DNA of 64,000 nt from Bradymonas sp963697525. Lineage in GTDB: Bacteria > Myxococcota_A > Bradymonadia > Bradymonadales > Bradymonadaceae. The notes under the pieces were generated by a model. The model saw only the letters and a program-made list of their open reading frames with translations, was not told the origin of the DNA and made no database searches. The DNA lies in contig OY969087.1 in the NCBI GenBank assembly GCA_963697525.1, forward strand, positions 1,116,001-1,180,000. Direction: 5' to 3'. Position numbers and translations under genes: made by a program. Below, piece after piece: positions 40,618-49,561 of the stretch. The stretch's first letter is position 1. The number at the start of each line of letters is the position of its first letter.

Positions 40618-41676
40618 TCACTTTTTCTTGAGTTCCTTGGGCAGCGGCGGATCCGCGTACTTGTAGGGAACCTTGACACGAATGAGGCCGGCGCCACCGA
40701 AGTGATTGGCGGGGTATTCGAAGGTCAGCGACGTCACGTCCTTGGGCGGGCGCTCGAACAGAACGAAGTCGGTGACCGACTTGCCCGGCTTGAGCTCGGT
40801 GTCGTCGGTGACCTGGCCTTCGGCCTGGGCGTTCGACGGCATCTTGACGCGCTTGTAGGTGTCTTTGCCGGTGTACAGCGCGGCGCCGCGGGTGCCCTCG
40901 ACGTTGTGCTCGGGCGAGTAGGTGAGGGGGTCCTTGCCGCTGTTTTCGACCTTGTAGGTGATCTTCAGCAGCGGATCGGAGCTATACCCCTCGCCCTCGA
41001 TGGTATGCTTGGTCTTGATATAGGCGACCTCGGCCTTCTGGACCGTGAAGGTCGCCGGGCCGGCCTTGATGGCCGCGCCCGTCTTGTGCACCGTGGGCCC
41101 CTTGGGCTCTTGATGCTTGTAGGGGATGCGGAAGAGCACGGGCACGTTGCCGTGGTGCATCGTCGGCGGCAGGCTCAAGATGAGCGAGGCCGAGTCCGAC
41201 TGGGGCACCTCGAACAGGAAGGTGTCCGACAAGCTCTCGCCCTTTTTGAGGGTGCGCATCTTGTCGACCTGCCCGGCGAGGTGGCCTTCCTCGAGGTAGA
41301 CCCCGTTGATCGTCTTCTTGGAGGTCGGCGGCAGATCGGCGTCTTTGCCCGGATCTTCATACAACAGCGGCGTGGTCGCCTCGGTCATCTGCTGGGTGCG
41401 ATGGGTGGGCGAGTACGTCAGCGGCTTTTTCGACTCGTTGGTCAGCTTGACGTGAATGGCCAGCACCGGCTGGGAGTATTCGACGGTCTTATCGCCGGCG
41501 TTCAGCTCGAGATAACGAATGTCGTATCCGGTCACGTTGAATTGGACGCCACCGGCCTTGACCGGCTTGTTCATTTCGGTGACCGCAGGCTTCTCGCAGG
41601 CCGCGCCGGCCATGAAGAGGGCCGCCGTGGTCACCAGGAGAACGCGCGCGACTCGAAATCCGAAGGGATTCGTCAT
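40618..41676 (-). CDS. Lipoprotein with two DUF4352-like domains
   Basis: About 352 residues. A signal segment ends in lipobox AGAAC (about residue 22). Two homologous beta-sandwich domains follow, each about 155 residues, starting GGVQFNVTGYDIRYLEL and GPATFTVQKAEVAYIKTK. They share motifs K-x-x-L-x-I-x-K/Y-x-x-x-N and PLTYSP-x-H. This resembles DUF4352-type (immunoprotective or telomeric-like) extracellular domains. Function is unknown. The ATG at 41676 is the first that gives a normal signal peptide. The stop lies within degenerate octamer repeats. Confidence 0.78.
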   Translation of the reverse strand: MTNPFGFRVARVLLVTTAALFMAGAACEKPAVTEMNKPVKAGGVQFNVTGYDIRYLELNAGDKTVEYSQPVLAIHVKLTNESKKPLTYSPTHRTQQMTEATTPLLYEDPGKDADLPPTSKKTINGVYLEEGHLAGQVDKMRTLKKGESLSDTFLFEVPQSDSASLILSLPPTMHHGNVPVLFRIPYKHQEPKGPTVHKTGAAIKAGPATFTVQKAEVAYIKTKHTIEGEGYSSDPLLKITYKVENSGKDPLTYSPEHNVEGTRGAALYTGKDTYKRVKMPSNAQAEGQVTDDTELKPGKSVTDFVLFERPPKDVTSLTFEYPANHFGGAGLIRVKVPYKYADPPLPKELKKK

Positions 41677-42051
41677 GACGAAGTCCGATATACCTCTTGA
41701 TCGATGGAAGCCAATCCCGCATCCGCGGGGCGTGCCATCGCACCTTTGAGTATCTAATTTGGGAAGCCAATTCCACACGCTGGTGCTGTTGGCAGAACCA
41801 GCCGAGCGCCATCTTTGCACAGAGCGGTCAGCGTTAGCAACCAGTGCAACGATCATCTGTGGGCACCGCCCTCAAGTGAGCGCCTACTCAGCTTTTAACC
41901 GAGGGCCCCTTCTGATACTCTCTGCACGGCATACTTGCAAACAAAATCGGAAGCACGGCTGCCCTGGCTCAGGGCCATCTTCCCCATGGGCGACAGATTG
42001 GGCAGTGAAGATAAACACGGCTGACTCCCGGCAGATCTTCGGCAAATCTCT
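41677..42051. other. Divergent intergenic region, 375 bp
   Basis: No gene is seen. It must hold promoters for the two divergent lipoprotein genes, but I find no convincing -35/-10 or -24/-12 pair. One perfect small hairpin is present, GCCCTG-GCT-CAGGGC, at 41961-41975. Base composition is less GC-rich than the flanking genes. Confidence 0.4.
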
Positions 42052-45000
42052 ATGAACGATTCCCCGCACCGTCGACTCAGAGCTCTGGGCGTGGTGCTCG
42101 CTGTGGCGGTCACCGTCAGCGGGTGCACCAAGCAATACGACTTCAATCGGCCTCACTACCAGCGCGGCACGCTGGGCGAGGAGCTGTACGGCATCTGGCA
42201 CAAGGACGCCAAGCGCGCCGCCGAGCAGGCCGACCAGAAGACCCAGATGCTCGAGCAGCGCAAGACCGACTTCGTGACCGCGGTGGACGCCATCGCCCCG
42301 CCCGACAAGCTCGGGCAGGTCGACCAGTTTCTCCAAAACGTCATGTCGCTCATCGACAATGGGCTCATCCAGGGGCTGACGCGCAAGATCCAGGTGGCCC
42401 TAAAGGAGGCCGCCGCCGACGACAGCCTGATGTCGGCGCTGGCCATCCAGGGCCGGCCCAAGCCCGAGGACTTTCTGAGCCCGGTCGACGGCAAGAACTT
42501 CCTGGGTCACCTGATGAGCTACCCGCGCATGTCCGAGGTGGCCACGCGCACCACCGAGACGCTGCTGGGCGCCGACGGGTTCGACAGCCAGGGCCACGCC
42601 GCCGTCGAGGAGCCCACCGCGCTGTCCGACCTGCTCAACTCGGCGACGATCACGCTGCGCGACACCGAACACCTCGACCCCGCCGACACCCTCGCCTACT
42701 CCATGCAGAAGGTGCTCGTCAGCGAAGACCCTCGCTTTGCCCCCGACGGCGATACCCAGCCGCTGTACGCCGTGCGCTACGACAAGCGGGGGATGCCCAT
42801 GGTCAAGAAGACCTCCTCGGGCATGCCCACGCCGTTTGTGGACGCCGATGGCGACGGGTTGGCCGACGTCGACGCCCAGGGGCGCTTCGTGCTGAGCACC
42901 GGCGAGTCCAAGAGCATTCCGCCGTTCCAGACGCGCACCGACTCCCAGGCGCTGCTCAACCGCGACCCCTACGGGCGCGGCTCGGTGGTCGGCGGCGACT
43001 ACGCCTTCGAGTATATCGACCTCAAGAAGACCGGCCTGCACTTTGTGACCCGCCAGCTCGGCGGCCTCGCCGATCGCGGGGTGTTGTGGGACCTGGTCGA
43101 CGCTGCCCCGGCGGTGCTCGGGCCCCGGCAGGTCAACACCGACAGCCAGGGCGCCTACTCGGGCTATTCGTCGGACAACCCCATCGCCGATTTGATGTAC
43201 GCGGCGCTCAACATCGCGGACATCGATCAGCTCGACCAGGTGCTCGACAGCCTGGCGAATTTCACCGACCAGAGCAGCGCCGAGCTCGCCGAGGTGATCA
43301 ACGCTTTCGATCAAGCCTCGGACATCATGAGCCAGTACCCCAACGCGGGCATGAAGGACAACCAGACGGTGGCCTACGACCTGCTGCCGGTGCTCGAGAA
43401 GATCTCCGACGACCCCCAGTTGTGGCACGACCTGTTCTGGGCGCTGCGCCAGCCGATCGTGCGCTACACCGGCGAGCCGCTGGCGATGCTGTTGCAGTAT
43501 AAGGACAAAAACCCGGCGGTGCCCCAGAAGGGCGGGCCGTACGATTCGTGCTTCCAGCGCTGCAAGCAGCAATACCCGCTGTTCGATGCTTACGACAAAA
43601 ACAATCCCCAGAGCTGCCAGGAGCGCTACCATTCCCAGATCGCCCTGCAGCGCTACCAGTGCGTGCGGGCGTGCCCCAACGGGGAGATCTTCTCGAAGCC
43701 CATGGACTTCGACGCCCCCGAGTCGGTGGACAACCGCAGCATGCTCCAGCGGCTGTTCCACCTGCTTCGCGACACCGCCGGCCAGCCCTACGGGCTACAG
43801 ATCGTCCAGCCGGACTGGCTGAGCAGCATGCCCGCCGTCGTCCAGCTTCCCGGCTCGGCGGAGGCGTTCATTCGCTCCATCGGAAGCTCGTTGGACCTGG
43901 CCGATTACGTGCCCGACCTGGGCGGGTTGCAGCCGCTGATCAACCTCATCGGCGGCAGCAGCAGCGTGGCCGCCATTTTGTCGGCGCTCAGCCCCATCTT
44001 CGGCACCGGGCTGAGCCGACGGGCGACCCCCGACGAGATCACCCGGCTGTTCAACCTGCCGGAGCTGTCGGCCGACATCGGCGGCACGACCATCAAGATC
44101 GCCTCGCCGGTGTGCAAGGACGGCTACGTGATGGCCAACCACCACGCCGACATCCTGTACGCCTCCGAGGCCAGCGGGCTCATCGACACGATGGCCCCGC
44201 TGGCGTGTGCGTTCAGCGAGCACGACCAGGAGCAATTGCTCACCCGGCTGTTCGTCATCGTGCACAACCACTACTCGGGGCGCACCGACCTGTACCACAC
44301 CAAAGACGGCGGGCTGTCGCCGATGAAGGGCTCGAATATGCGCAGCCTGGAGCCGGCGCTTCTGAAGATCTTGCAAGACGGCAGGCTGTTCGACGCGCTG
44401 TACGATCTGTCGGTGGCCGCCGATCAGTTCAAGTCCGACAGCGGGGTGGACTTCCTCGAGGAGCTTCGCCTGCTGGTGCAAAACGCCGCGCGCAGCGACG
44501 ACGGCTTTACCGGGCGCCACGGCGATTCCACGATGAGCCTGGCCGACGGGCGTACACTGCGCAAGGTGAGCCGGATGCACATCCTGCTCAAAGCCGCCGA
44601 CGACATGAACCAGCGCGTCCAGGGCGACCCGCAGGCCAAGCAGGCGCTCGACGACATGATGAGCGCGCTGTACCACGTGCTGCTGGGCACCCAGTGGCCC
44701 GATGGGCAGGCGCACGCGAGCTTCGACAAGCCCGGCAGCGTCGCGCTGATGTCCAAGCTGATGCGCCACCTGGCCGAGAAAGCCGCCAACGAGCGCGACC
44801 AGGGCAATCTGTCCCAATGGCTGACCCAGGAGCAGATGCAAAATGTCACCGACATGCTCGGCTCGCGCACCCTGCCGGCGCTGGTCGACCTGCTCACCCA
44901 GCTCGCCGCCGACCCGGACAACCGCCAGCTCACCGACAACCTGACCAAATACCTGGTCGGCGAGCCCGCCGGCCAAGATCAGGCGGCCATGAGCCTGTAC

Positions 45001-45405
45001 GTGCTGCTGGTGTACACCCTGCACCAGGACACCTGGGTGCCCCTGGCCCACTTCTTGGCGACCATCATCGACCCCGCTCGCCAGTGGGACGTCGAGCCGT
45101 ACGGCAAGCTGCCGCTGGTCAGCCACGTGCTGCAGGTGCTGCACGACTCCGTCCAACAAGACACCGAGGGCCACGGGCTGGACATGTTCGCCCGCGGCTT
45201 CTCCAACCGCTCCGACGGCACGGTGCCGTTCAACACGCTCTTTGGGATCATCGCCGACTACTTCCGCGTCGACCCCGCCTCCAACCTGGCCTACGAGCCC
45301 GACGACTACCGCGCGGTGTTCCGCGGGCTGGCCGACTACCTGGGTGACGACGTCCACGGCATCGAGCAATTGTACGACATCGTGGGCCGCCGGACGGGGA
45401 ACTGA
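42052..45405 (+). CDS. Giant hypothetical lipoprotein upstream of a FadL-type porin
   Basis: 1117 residues. Lipobox VSGC near residue 25. The mature protein is mostly helical with no family I recognise. One EF-hand-like acidic loop, DADGDGLADVD, lies near residue 265. A Cys-containing stretch (about 490-545: DSCFQRCKQQYP, CQERYHS, CVRACPN) may hold disulfides. The gene is followed 8 bp later by the FadL-type outer-membrane protein, so the pair is almost certainly co-expressed. A role in the outer membrane, perhaps delivering or capturing hydrophobic substrate for the porin, is inference from context only. The coding frame is clean throughout. Confidence 0.78.
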   Translation: MNDSPHRRLRALGVVLAVAVTVSGCTKQYDFNRPHYQRGTLGEELYGIWHKDAKRAAEQADQKTQMLEQRKTDFVTAVDAIAPPDKLGQVDQFLQNVMSLIDNGLIQGLTRKIQVALKEAAADDSLMSALAIQGRPKPEDFLSPVDGKNFLGHLMSYPRMSEVATRTTETLLGADGFDSQGHAAVEEPTALSDLLNSATITLRDTEHLDPADTLAYSMQKVLVSEDPRFAPDGDTQPLYAVRYDKRGMPMVKKTSSGMPTPFVDADGDGLADVDAQGRFVLSTGESKSIPPFQTRTDSQALLNRDPYGRGSVVGGDYAFEYIDLKKTGLHFVTRQLGGLADRGVLWDLVDAAPAVLGPRQVNTDSQGAYSGYSSDNPIADLMYAALNIADIDQLDQVLDSLANFTDQSSAELAEVINAFDQASDIMSQYPNAGMKDNQTVAYDLLPVLEKISDDPQLWHDLFWALRQPIVRYTGEPLAMLLQYKDKNPAVPQKGGPYDSCFQRCKQQYPLFDAYDKNNPQSCQERYHSQIALQRYQCVRACPNGEIFSKPMDFDAPESVDNRSMLQRLFHLLRDTAGQPYGLQIVQPDWLSSMPAVVQLPGSAEAFIRSIGSSLDLADYVPDLGGLQPLINLIGGSSSVAAILSALSPIFGTGLSRRATPDEITRLFNLPELSADIGGTTIKIASPVCKDGYVMANHHADILYASEASGLIDTMAPLACAFSEHDQEQLLTRLFVIVHNHYSGRTDLYHTKDGGLSPMKGSNMRSLEPALLKILQDGRLFDALYDLSVAADQFKSDSGVDFLEELRLLVQNAARSDDGFTGRHGDSTMSLADGRTLRKVSRMHILLKAADDMNQRVQGDPQAKQALDDMMSALYHVLLGTQWPDGQAHASFDKPGSVALMSKLMRHLAEKAANERDQGNLSQWLTQEQMQNVTDMLGSRTLPALVDLLTQLAADPDNRQLTDNLTKYLVGEPAGQDQAAMSLYVLLVYTLHQDTWVPLAHFLATIIDPARQWDVEPYGKLPLVSHVLQVLHDSVQQDTEGHGLDMFARGFSNRSDGTVPFNTLFGIIADYFRVDPASNLAYEPDDYRAVFRGLADYLGDDVHGIEQLYDIVGRRTGN

Positions 45406-45413
45406 TCGAATTT

Positions 45414-46796
45414 ATGAGTTACCGACATACCATCTATACGGCGGCCGTTGTGGCCGCGCTCGTCGCCGTCGCCGCCCCCACGCCTGCCCGCGCCGCCGGC
45501 TTCTACCTGCCCGGGCGCGGAGTGCGCCCGCTGGGGCGCGCCGGCGCCTACGTCGCCAGCGGCGAGGGCAACCTCAACAGCCTGTGGTACAACCCGGCGA
45601 ACCTGACCTTCAAGAAAGGCCTGCACCTAACGGTGGACACGGCCGTGGTCGACCTGGCCTCGCGGTTCCAACGCGCCCCGCGCACCGACGAGTACGGCGC
45701 GACCTTTAGCTACGCGCCGGTGGCCAGCGACGCCGCCCCCCAGCCCATCCCCCAGGTGCTCATCGGCGGGCCCACCGCCAACAAGAACTTGAGCTGGGCG
45801 TTCGGGATCTACACCCCGTATATGAGCCCGGTGCGCTTTCCCGAGGACGGCCCCCAGCGCTACACGCTCATCGACAACAGCGGCTCGCTGATGGGCTTTG
45901 TCAACGCCGCGGTCAGCTACCGCATCGGCGACGCGCTGCGCGTCGGGCTCGGCGTGCAGGACGCGTTCGCCGCGTTTCGCCTGGTGAGCACGACCTCCGG
46001 GTACACCGGGCTGCACGGGCGCCCCGAAGACCGCGATCTGGACATTTTGAGCAAGATCGGGTTGTCCGACTACTTCGCCCCCGGGGTCAACGCCGGGGTG
46101 TGGGTCAAGCTCGGCCCCATGTTCCAGGCGGCGCTGTCGGTGCAGTCACCGTTTCACCTACAGGACGACAACGCCACCCTCACCGTGCGCATGCCCAGCA
46201 GCGCCGAGTTCGACAACGCCAAGCTGACCAACAACACCGTGTCGGCGGCGATGAACCTGCCGGCGGTCGCCCGGGTGGGCTTTCGCTTCGTCCACGACCC
46301 CGTCGACCTCGAGCTGACCGGGGAGTGGGAAGGCTGGTCGATCTTCAAGGAGATCAGCGCCACCCCCAACAACATCGCCGTGGAGGGCGTGCCCGGCGTG
46401 GGCTCCATCCCGGTGGGCCCCCTGAGCATCCCCGAGCACTACCAGGACACCTACTCGGTGCGCCTGGGCGGCGACTTCAAGGTCAACGACAAGCTGACGC
46501 TGCGCGCCGGCTACAACTTCGAGACCGGCGCCATCCCCGACGCCTACTTCAGCGTGTTCTCCCCGGACAGCAACAAACACACCTTCGCCGCCGGCATGAC
46601 CTGGGCCTTCGAGCACTGGTCGCTCGACGCCAGCGCCGCCTACTACATGTTCGTCGACCGGCACATCACCCACTCCAAGATGCGCCAGATCAACCCCACC
46701 GACGCCGACCACGAGCTGGCCACCGTCGTCGGAAACGGCGACTACTCGTCGCACTACCTGGTGTTCGGCATGGGCGTAAACTACGCGTTCGAATAA
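45414..46796 (+). CDS. FadL/OmpP1-family outer-membrane transport protein
   Basis: 460 residues with signal peptide (cleavage after ARA). The mature N-terminus AGFYLPGRGVRPLGRAGAYVA has the FadL hatch layout (Gly/Ala-rich with the N-P-A motif in LWYNPANLTF). Fourteen or so amphipathic beta strands follow, and the C-terminus ends ...YLVFGMGVNYAFE with the aromatic residue next to last, not last. FadL-type channels take up long-chain fatty acids or aromatic hydrocarbons by lateral diffusion. It is downstream of the giant lipoprotein and converges with ychF (4-bp gap). Confidence 0.88.
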   Translation: MSYRHTIYTAAVVAALVAVAAPTPARAAGFYLPGRGVRPLGRAGAYVASGEGNLNSLWYNPANLTFKKGLHLTVDTAVVDLASRFQRAPRTDEYGATFSYAPVASDAAPQPIPQVLIGGPTANKNLSWAFGIYTPYMSPVRFPEDGPQRYTLIDNSGSLMGFVNAAVSYRIGDALRVGLGVQDAFAAFRLVSTTSGYTGLHGRPEDRDLDILSKIGLSDYFAPGVNAGVWVKLGPMFQAALSVQSPFHLQDDNATLTVRMPSSAEFDNAKLTNNTVSAAMNLPAVARVGFRFVHDPVDLELTGEWEGWSIFKEISATPNNIAVEGVPGVGSIPVGPLSIPEHYQDTYSVRLGGDFKVNDKLTLRAGYNFETGAIPDAYFSVFSPDSNKHTFAAGMTWAFEHWSLDASAAYYMFVDRHITHSKMRQINPTDADHELATVVGNGDYSSHYLVFGMGVNYAFE

Positions 46797-46800
46797 TCGG

Positions 46801-47895
46801 TTAAGCCCCGTGGCGGATATGCATGACGTCGCCGTCGGCGACGACGTAATCCTTGCCCTCCAGGCGCAGTTGGCCGGCCGAGCGGATGCCGGCCTCGTCG
46901 CCGTGCTCGGCGAGCGCGGCGACGGTGTAGACCTCGGCGCGGATGAACTTCTTTTCGAAGTCGGTGTGAATGGCGCCGGCGGCCTGCGGGGCGGTGGCGC
47001 CGACCGGGATGGTCCAGGCGCGCACCTCTTTTTCGCCGGCGGTAAAGAAGCTGTGCAGGCCCAACAGCTTGTAGGCCGCGCGCACCAGCACGTTCAGCGC
47101 CGGCTCGTCGATCCCTAAGCCCTCGAGCATCTCGAGTTTTTCGTCGGTGTCGAGCTCGGCGAGCTCGGACTCGATGGAGCCGCAGACCACGACCACGCCG
47201 CTCTTTTCGCCCTGGGCGAGGCTGCGCAGCGTCTGGACGTGCTCGGATTGGCCCTCGAGGTCGTCTTCGTCGACGTTGGCCACGTACAGCACCGGCTTCA
47301 TGGTCAACAGGTGGCAGTCGTAGACCAGCTCGCGCTCCTGGTCGGTCAGCTCGAGCGAGCGCGCCGGGTGGCCTTCGTTGAGCGCCTCGATGACCTTCTC
47401 GAGGGCTTTGACCCGGGCGATCTCTTCTTTGTCCTGGCTCTTGGCCGCCCGGCGCGCCTTCTCCAGGCGCTTCTCGACGGTCTGCATATCGGCCAGGATG
47501 AGCTCGGTGTTGATGATGTCGACGTCGCGCTCGGGGTCGACGCTGCCCTCGACGTGGGTGACGTCGCTGTCCTCGAAGCAGCGCACCACGTGCAAGATAG
47601 CGTCGACCTCGCGGATATTGGCCAAGAATTTGTTGCCCAGCCCCTCGCCCTGCGACGCCCCTTTGACCAGCCCGGCGATGTCGACGATCTCGACGACCGC
47701 GGGGATGACCTCCTGGGTGGTGATATGCTCGCAGATGGTATCCAGGCGCGCGTCGGGCACCGGCACGATGCCCACGTTGGGATCGATGGTGCAAAACGGG
47801 TAGTTCGCCGAATCGGCGCCCGCCTCGGTCAGCGCATTGAAGATGGTCGATTTTCCGACGTTGGGCAGCCCAACGACACCAGCGGAAACACTCAT
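46801..47895 (-). CDS. ychF: Obg-family GTPase/ATPase YchF (OLA1)
   Basis: 364 residues, the standard length. G1 GLPNVGKST (residues 9-17), NYPFCTIDPNVG, G3 DIAGLVKGASQGEGLGNKFL, and a NVDE segment in place of the NKxD guanine motif, which in this family gives ATP preference. A coiled-coil insertion spans about 130-200. A TGS domain ends the protein (HTDFEKKFIRAEVY...GKDYVVADGDVMHIR). It acts on ribosomes and stress response in bacteria and eukaryotes. The gene is single, with a weak ribosome binding site. Confidence 0.96.
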   Translation of the reverse strand: MSVSAGVVGLPNVGKSTIFNALTEAGADSANYPFCTIDPNVGIVPVPDARLDTICEHITTQEVIPAVVEIVDIAGLVKGASQGEGLGNKFLANIREVDAILHVVRCFEDSDVTHVEGSVDPERDVDIINTELILADMQTVEKRLEKARRAAKSQDKEEIARVKALEKVIEALNEGHPARSLELTDQERELVYDCHLLTMKPVLYVANVDEDDLEGQSEHVQTLRSLAQGEKSGVVVVCGSIESELAELDTDEKLEMLEGLGIDEPALNVLVRAAYKLLGLHSFFTAGEKEVRAWTIPVGATAPQAAGAIHTDFEKKFIRAEVYTVAALAEHGDEAGIRSAGQLRLEGKDYVVADGDVMHIRHGA

Positions 47896-48042
47896 GGTTG
47901 CACGTCTCTAGGGAGTGGGGAGCGGCGGTTCAACTTGCCAGCATTCGAACGATGCAGTTGTTAGTGGAATTCCGCCCGGATGTGAAGAGGCTTACGGCTG
48001 TGCTACCCTGGAGCCCCGGCCCCCTGGACCCCCCGAACTTCT

Positions 48043-48066
48043 GGACCCCTGGACCCCCGGACCCCT
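48043..48066. repeat. Octamer repeat GGACCCC(T/C) x3 abutting a start codon
   Basis: Three clean units follow a more degenerate stretch from about 48006. They stop 5 bp before the ATG at 48072. No Shine-Dalgarno separates repeat from start. The same unit precedes the aldehyde dehydrogenase gene at 49511-49558. Confidence 0.85.
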
Positions 48067-48071
48067 GACCC

Positions 48072-48503
48072 ATGCCTATCGATCCCGTCATCCACGCCCA
48101 CATGACCTACCTCGTCCAGAAGGAGAAGAAGGCGCGCGAGCGCGCCGACGGCCTCGAAGAGGAGATCGACCTGTGGAAGAAGCGCGTGCGCCTGGCCGAG
48201 GAGCGTGGCATGCCCGACCTGGCCGACGAGGCGCGCCAGCGCGCCAAAAAGCTCATCGCCGAGCGGCGCGAACTCGAGGACCAATTCGACCTCATCGCCA
48301 CCGAAAAGGGCATGCTCCAAAAGGAGAGCCGCATGCCCACCGGCGACGAGGTCGCCCGCGCCGAGGAGCTGTTGCGCCGCTGGAAGGAGAGCGGGCTGGT
48401 CGACCCCGACGAGGCCGTCCTCGAGCGCGAATTCGACGAACTCGACGCCGAGCGCGCCCTCCAGGAATTCAAAGACGACGTGGATGTAGACGACGACGGT
48501 TGA
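48072..48503 (+). CDS. Coiled-coil hypothetical protein
   Basis: 143 residues, almost entirely charged helix. Residues 14-100 show heptad-like spacing (KEKKARERADGLEEEIDLWK and onward), and the tail is acidic (DDVDVDDDG). No signal peptide or catalytic motif. I do not recognise a family. The unusual point is the initiation region: octamer repeats run up to the ATG with no ribosome binding site. Codon use matches the neighbours, so it is probably translated. Confidence 0.65.
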   Translation: MPIDPVIHAHMTYLVQKEKKARERADGLEEEIDLWKKRVRLAEERGMPDLADEARQRAKKLIAERRELEDQFDLIATEKGMLQKESRMPTGDEVARAEELLRRWKESGLVDPDEAVLEREFDELDAERALQEFKDDVDVDDDG

Positions 48504-48602
48504 GGGGTTGGGGGTCGAGGGGTTTCTTGCTCGTGGGCGGTTGCGGGCTTGAACAGTTGGCAACCACGCCCAATTTTGCCATCATCCCCGCCAGATGCGT
48601 TT

Positions 48603-48662
48603 GCAGTTACGCAGTTACGCAGTCGTAGTTCACTGGATCACTGGATCACTGGATCACTCGAT
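48603..48662. repeat. Two octamer arrays: GCAGTTAC x2 then CACTGGAT/CACTCGAT x4
   Basis: GCAGTTAC units at 48603-48618 are followed by CACTGGAT x3 and CACTCGAT at 48631-48662. The array ends 11 bp before the start of the WYL-domain gene, again with no clear ribosome binding site between. Confidence 0.85.
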
Positions 48663-48673
48663 CACTTACTTCT

Positions 48674-49408
48674 ATGGCAAAAGACGGACCCATTAGCATT
48701 CCGACGATCAAAGGTCGGATTGCGGAGAAGCTCGACAAGGCCTCCCCCCGCGTCGACGAGGGCGAAGAGGAGCTGGAATTTCCGCCCTCGCCGGCCGAAG
48801 TCGCCCTGCGCACCAGCGAGGAGCGCGGCGCGGTCGCCCTGGCGTGCTTGATCTTGGAGAACCTGCGCGACCACGGCGGCACGCGCGTGCCCAAGCGCGG
48901 CCTGGAGACGGTGCTTCGAAAGACCCTGGCCTCCTTCGGCCCCAAAGAGGTCATGGACATCGAGGTCGAGGCCTACGAGATCTTGTTGTGGCTGGGAAAC
49001 GCCATCGACCCGGAGTGGTCCCAGGAGGCCACCACCGACGTGCACCACGTCGACGAATCGTCGAGCTACGACGACCTGATTCGCTGGGCCATCGGCGGCA
49101 ACCACGACCTGGAGATGGACTATTACAGCCGCGGCCGCGGCGAGTTGACCCACCGCCGGGTCACCCCCATCAGCCTGGACGCCGAGATCTACCTGCACGC
49201 CTACTGCCACCTGCGCCACGACGAGCGCGTCTTCCGGCTCAGCCGCATCGCCGACCTGCGCCCGGTGGGCGGCTGGAGCAAATACCGCGGCAGCGCCCCC
49301 AGGCGAGAGGACCCGCCGCCCAAGCCCGACGCGGCGGCCGAGCCCGACAAGAAAAAGCCCGAAGACGCAGCCGACGACAACCCCCAGATGAGCTTGCTCG
49401 ACCCGTAA
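48674..49408 (+). CDS. WYL-domain protein without recognisable DNA-binding domain
   Basis: 244 residues. The WYL domain (about 130-205) is clear: LIRWAIGGNHDLEMDYYSRG, HRRVTPISL, then YLHAYCHLRHDERVFRLSRI. These carry the Y, R and R-x-F-R-L positions that bind ligand or nucleic acid in this family. Residues 1-120 are helical but show no HTH I can recognise. The C-terminal 40 residues are Pro/Asp/Lys-rich and disordered. WYL proteins regulate DNA-damage and phage-defence genes, but nothing nearby fixes a role. Not in an obvious operon. Confidence 0.8.
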   Translation: MAKDGPISIPTIKGRIAEKLDKASPRVDEGEEELEFPPSPAEVALRTSEERGAVALACLILENLRDHGGTRVPKRGLETVLRKTLASFGPKEVMDIEVEAYEILLWLGNAIDPEWSQEATTDVHHVDESSSYDDLIRWAIGGNHDLEMDYYSRGRGELTHRRVTPISLDAEIYLHAYCHLRHDERVFRLSRIADLRPVGGWSKYRGSAPRREDPPPKPDAAAEPDKKKPEDAADDNPQMSLLDP

Positions 49409-49415
49409 CCTAATT

Positions 49416-49497
49416 TTCACCACAGAGGGCACAGAGGTCACAGAGGGAAAGAAAATAAATCGTCGTCCTCTGTGCCCTCTGTGGCCTCTGTGGTGAA
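49416..49497. repeat. CACAGAGG-type inverted-repeat element, short form
   Basis: 82 bp with perfect 13-bp ends TTCACCACAGAGG/CCTCTGTGGTGAA and further CACAGAGG units meeting at an AT-rich centre. It lacks the CGCAAAG module, so it is the simplest member of the family in this window. Confidence 0.85.
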
Positions 49498-49510
49498 CAA
49501 CGCAGTTCCC

Positions 49511-49558
49511 GGACCCCTGGACCCCTGGACCCCCGGACCCCTGGACCCCTGGACCCCC
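49511..49558. repeat. Octamer repeat GGACCCC(T/C) x6 abutting a start codon
   Basis: Six perfect 8-bp units in the order T,T,C,T,T,C, ending 3 bp before the ATG at 49562. No Shine-Dalgarno is present. It is the same unit as at 48043-48066, 1.5 kb away. Confidence 0.92.
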
Positions 49559-49561
49559 ACC

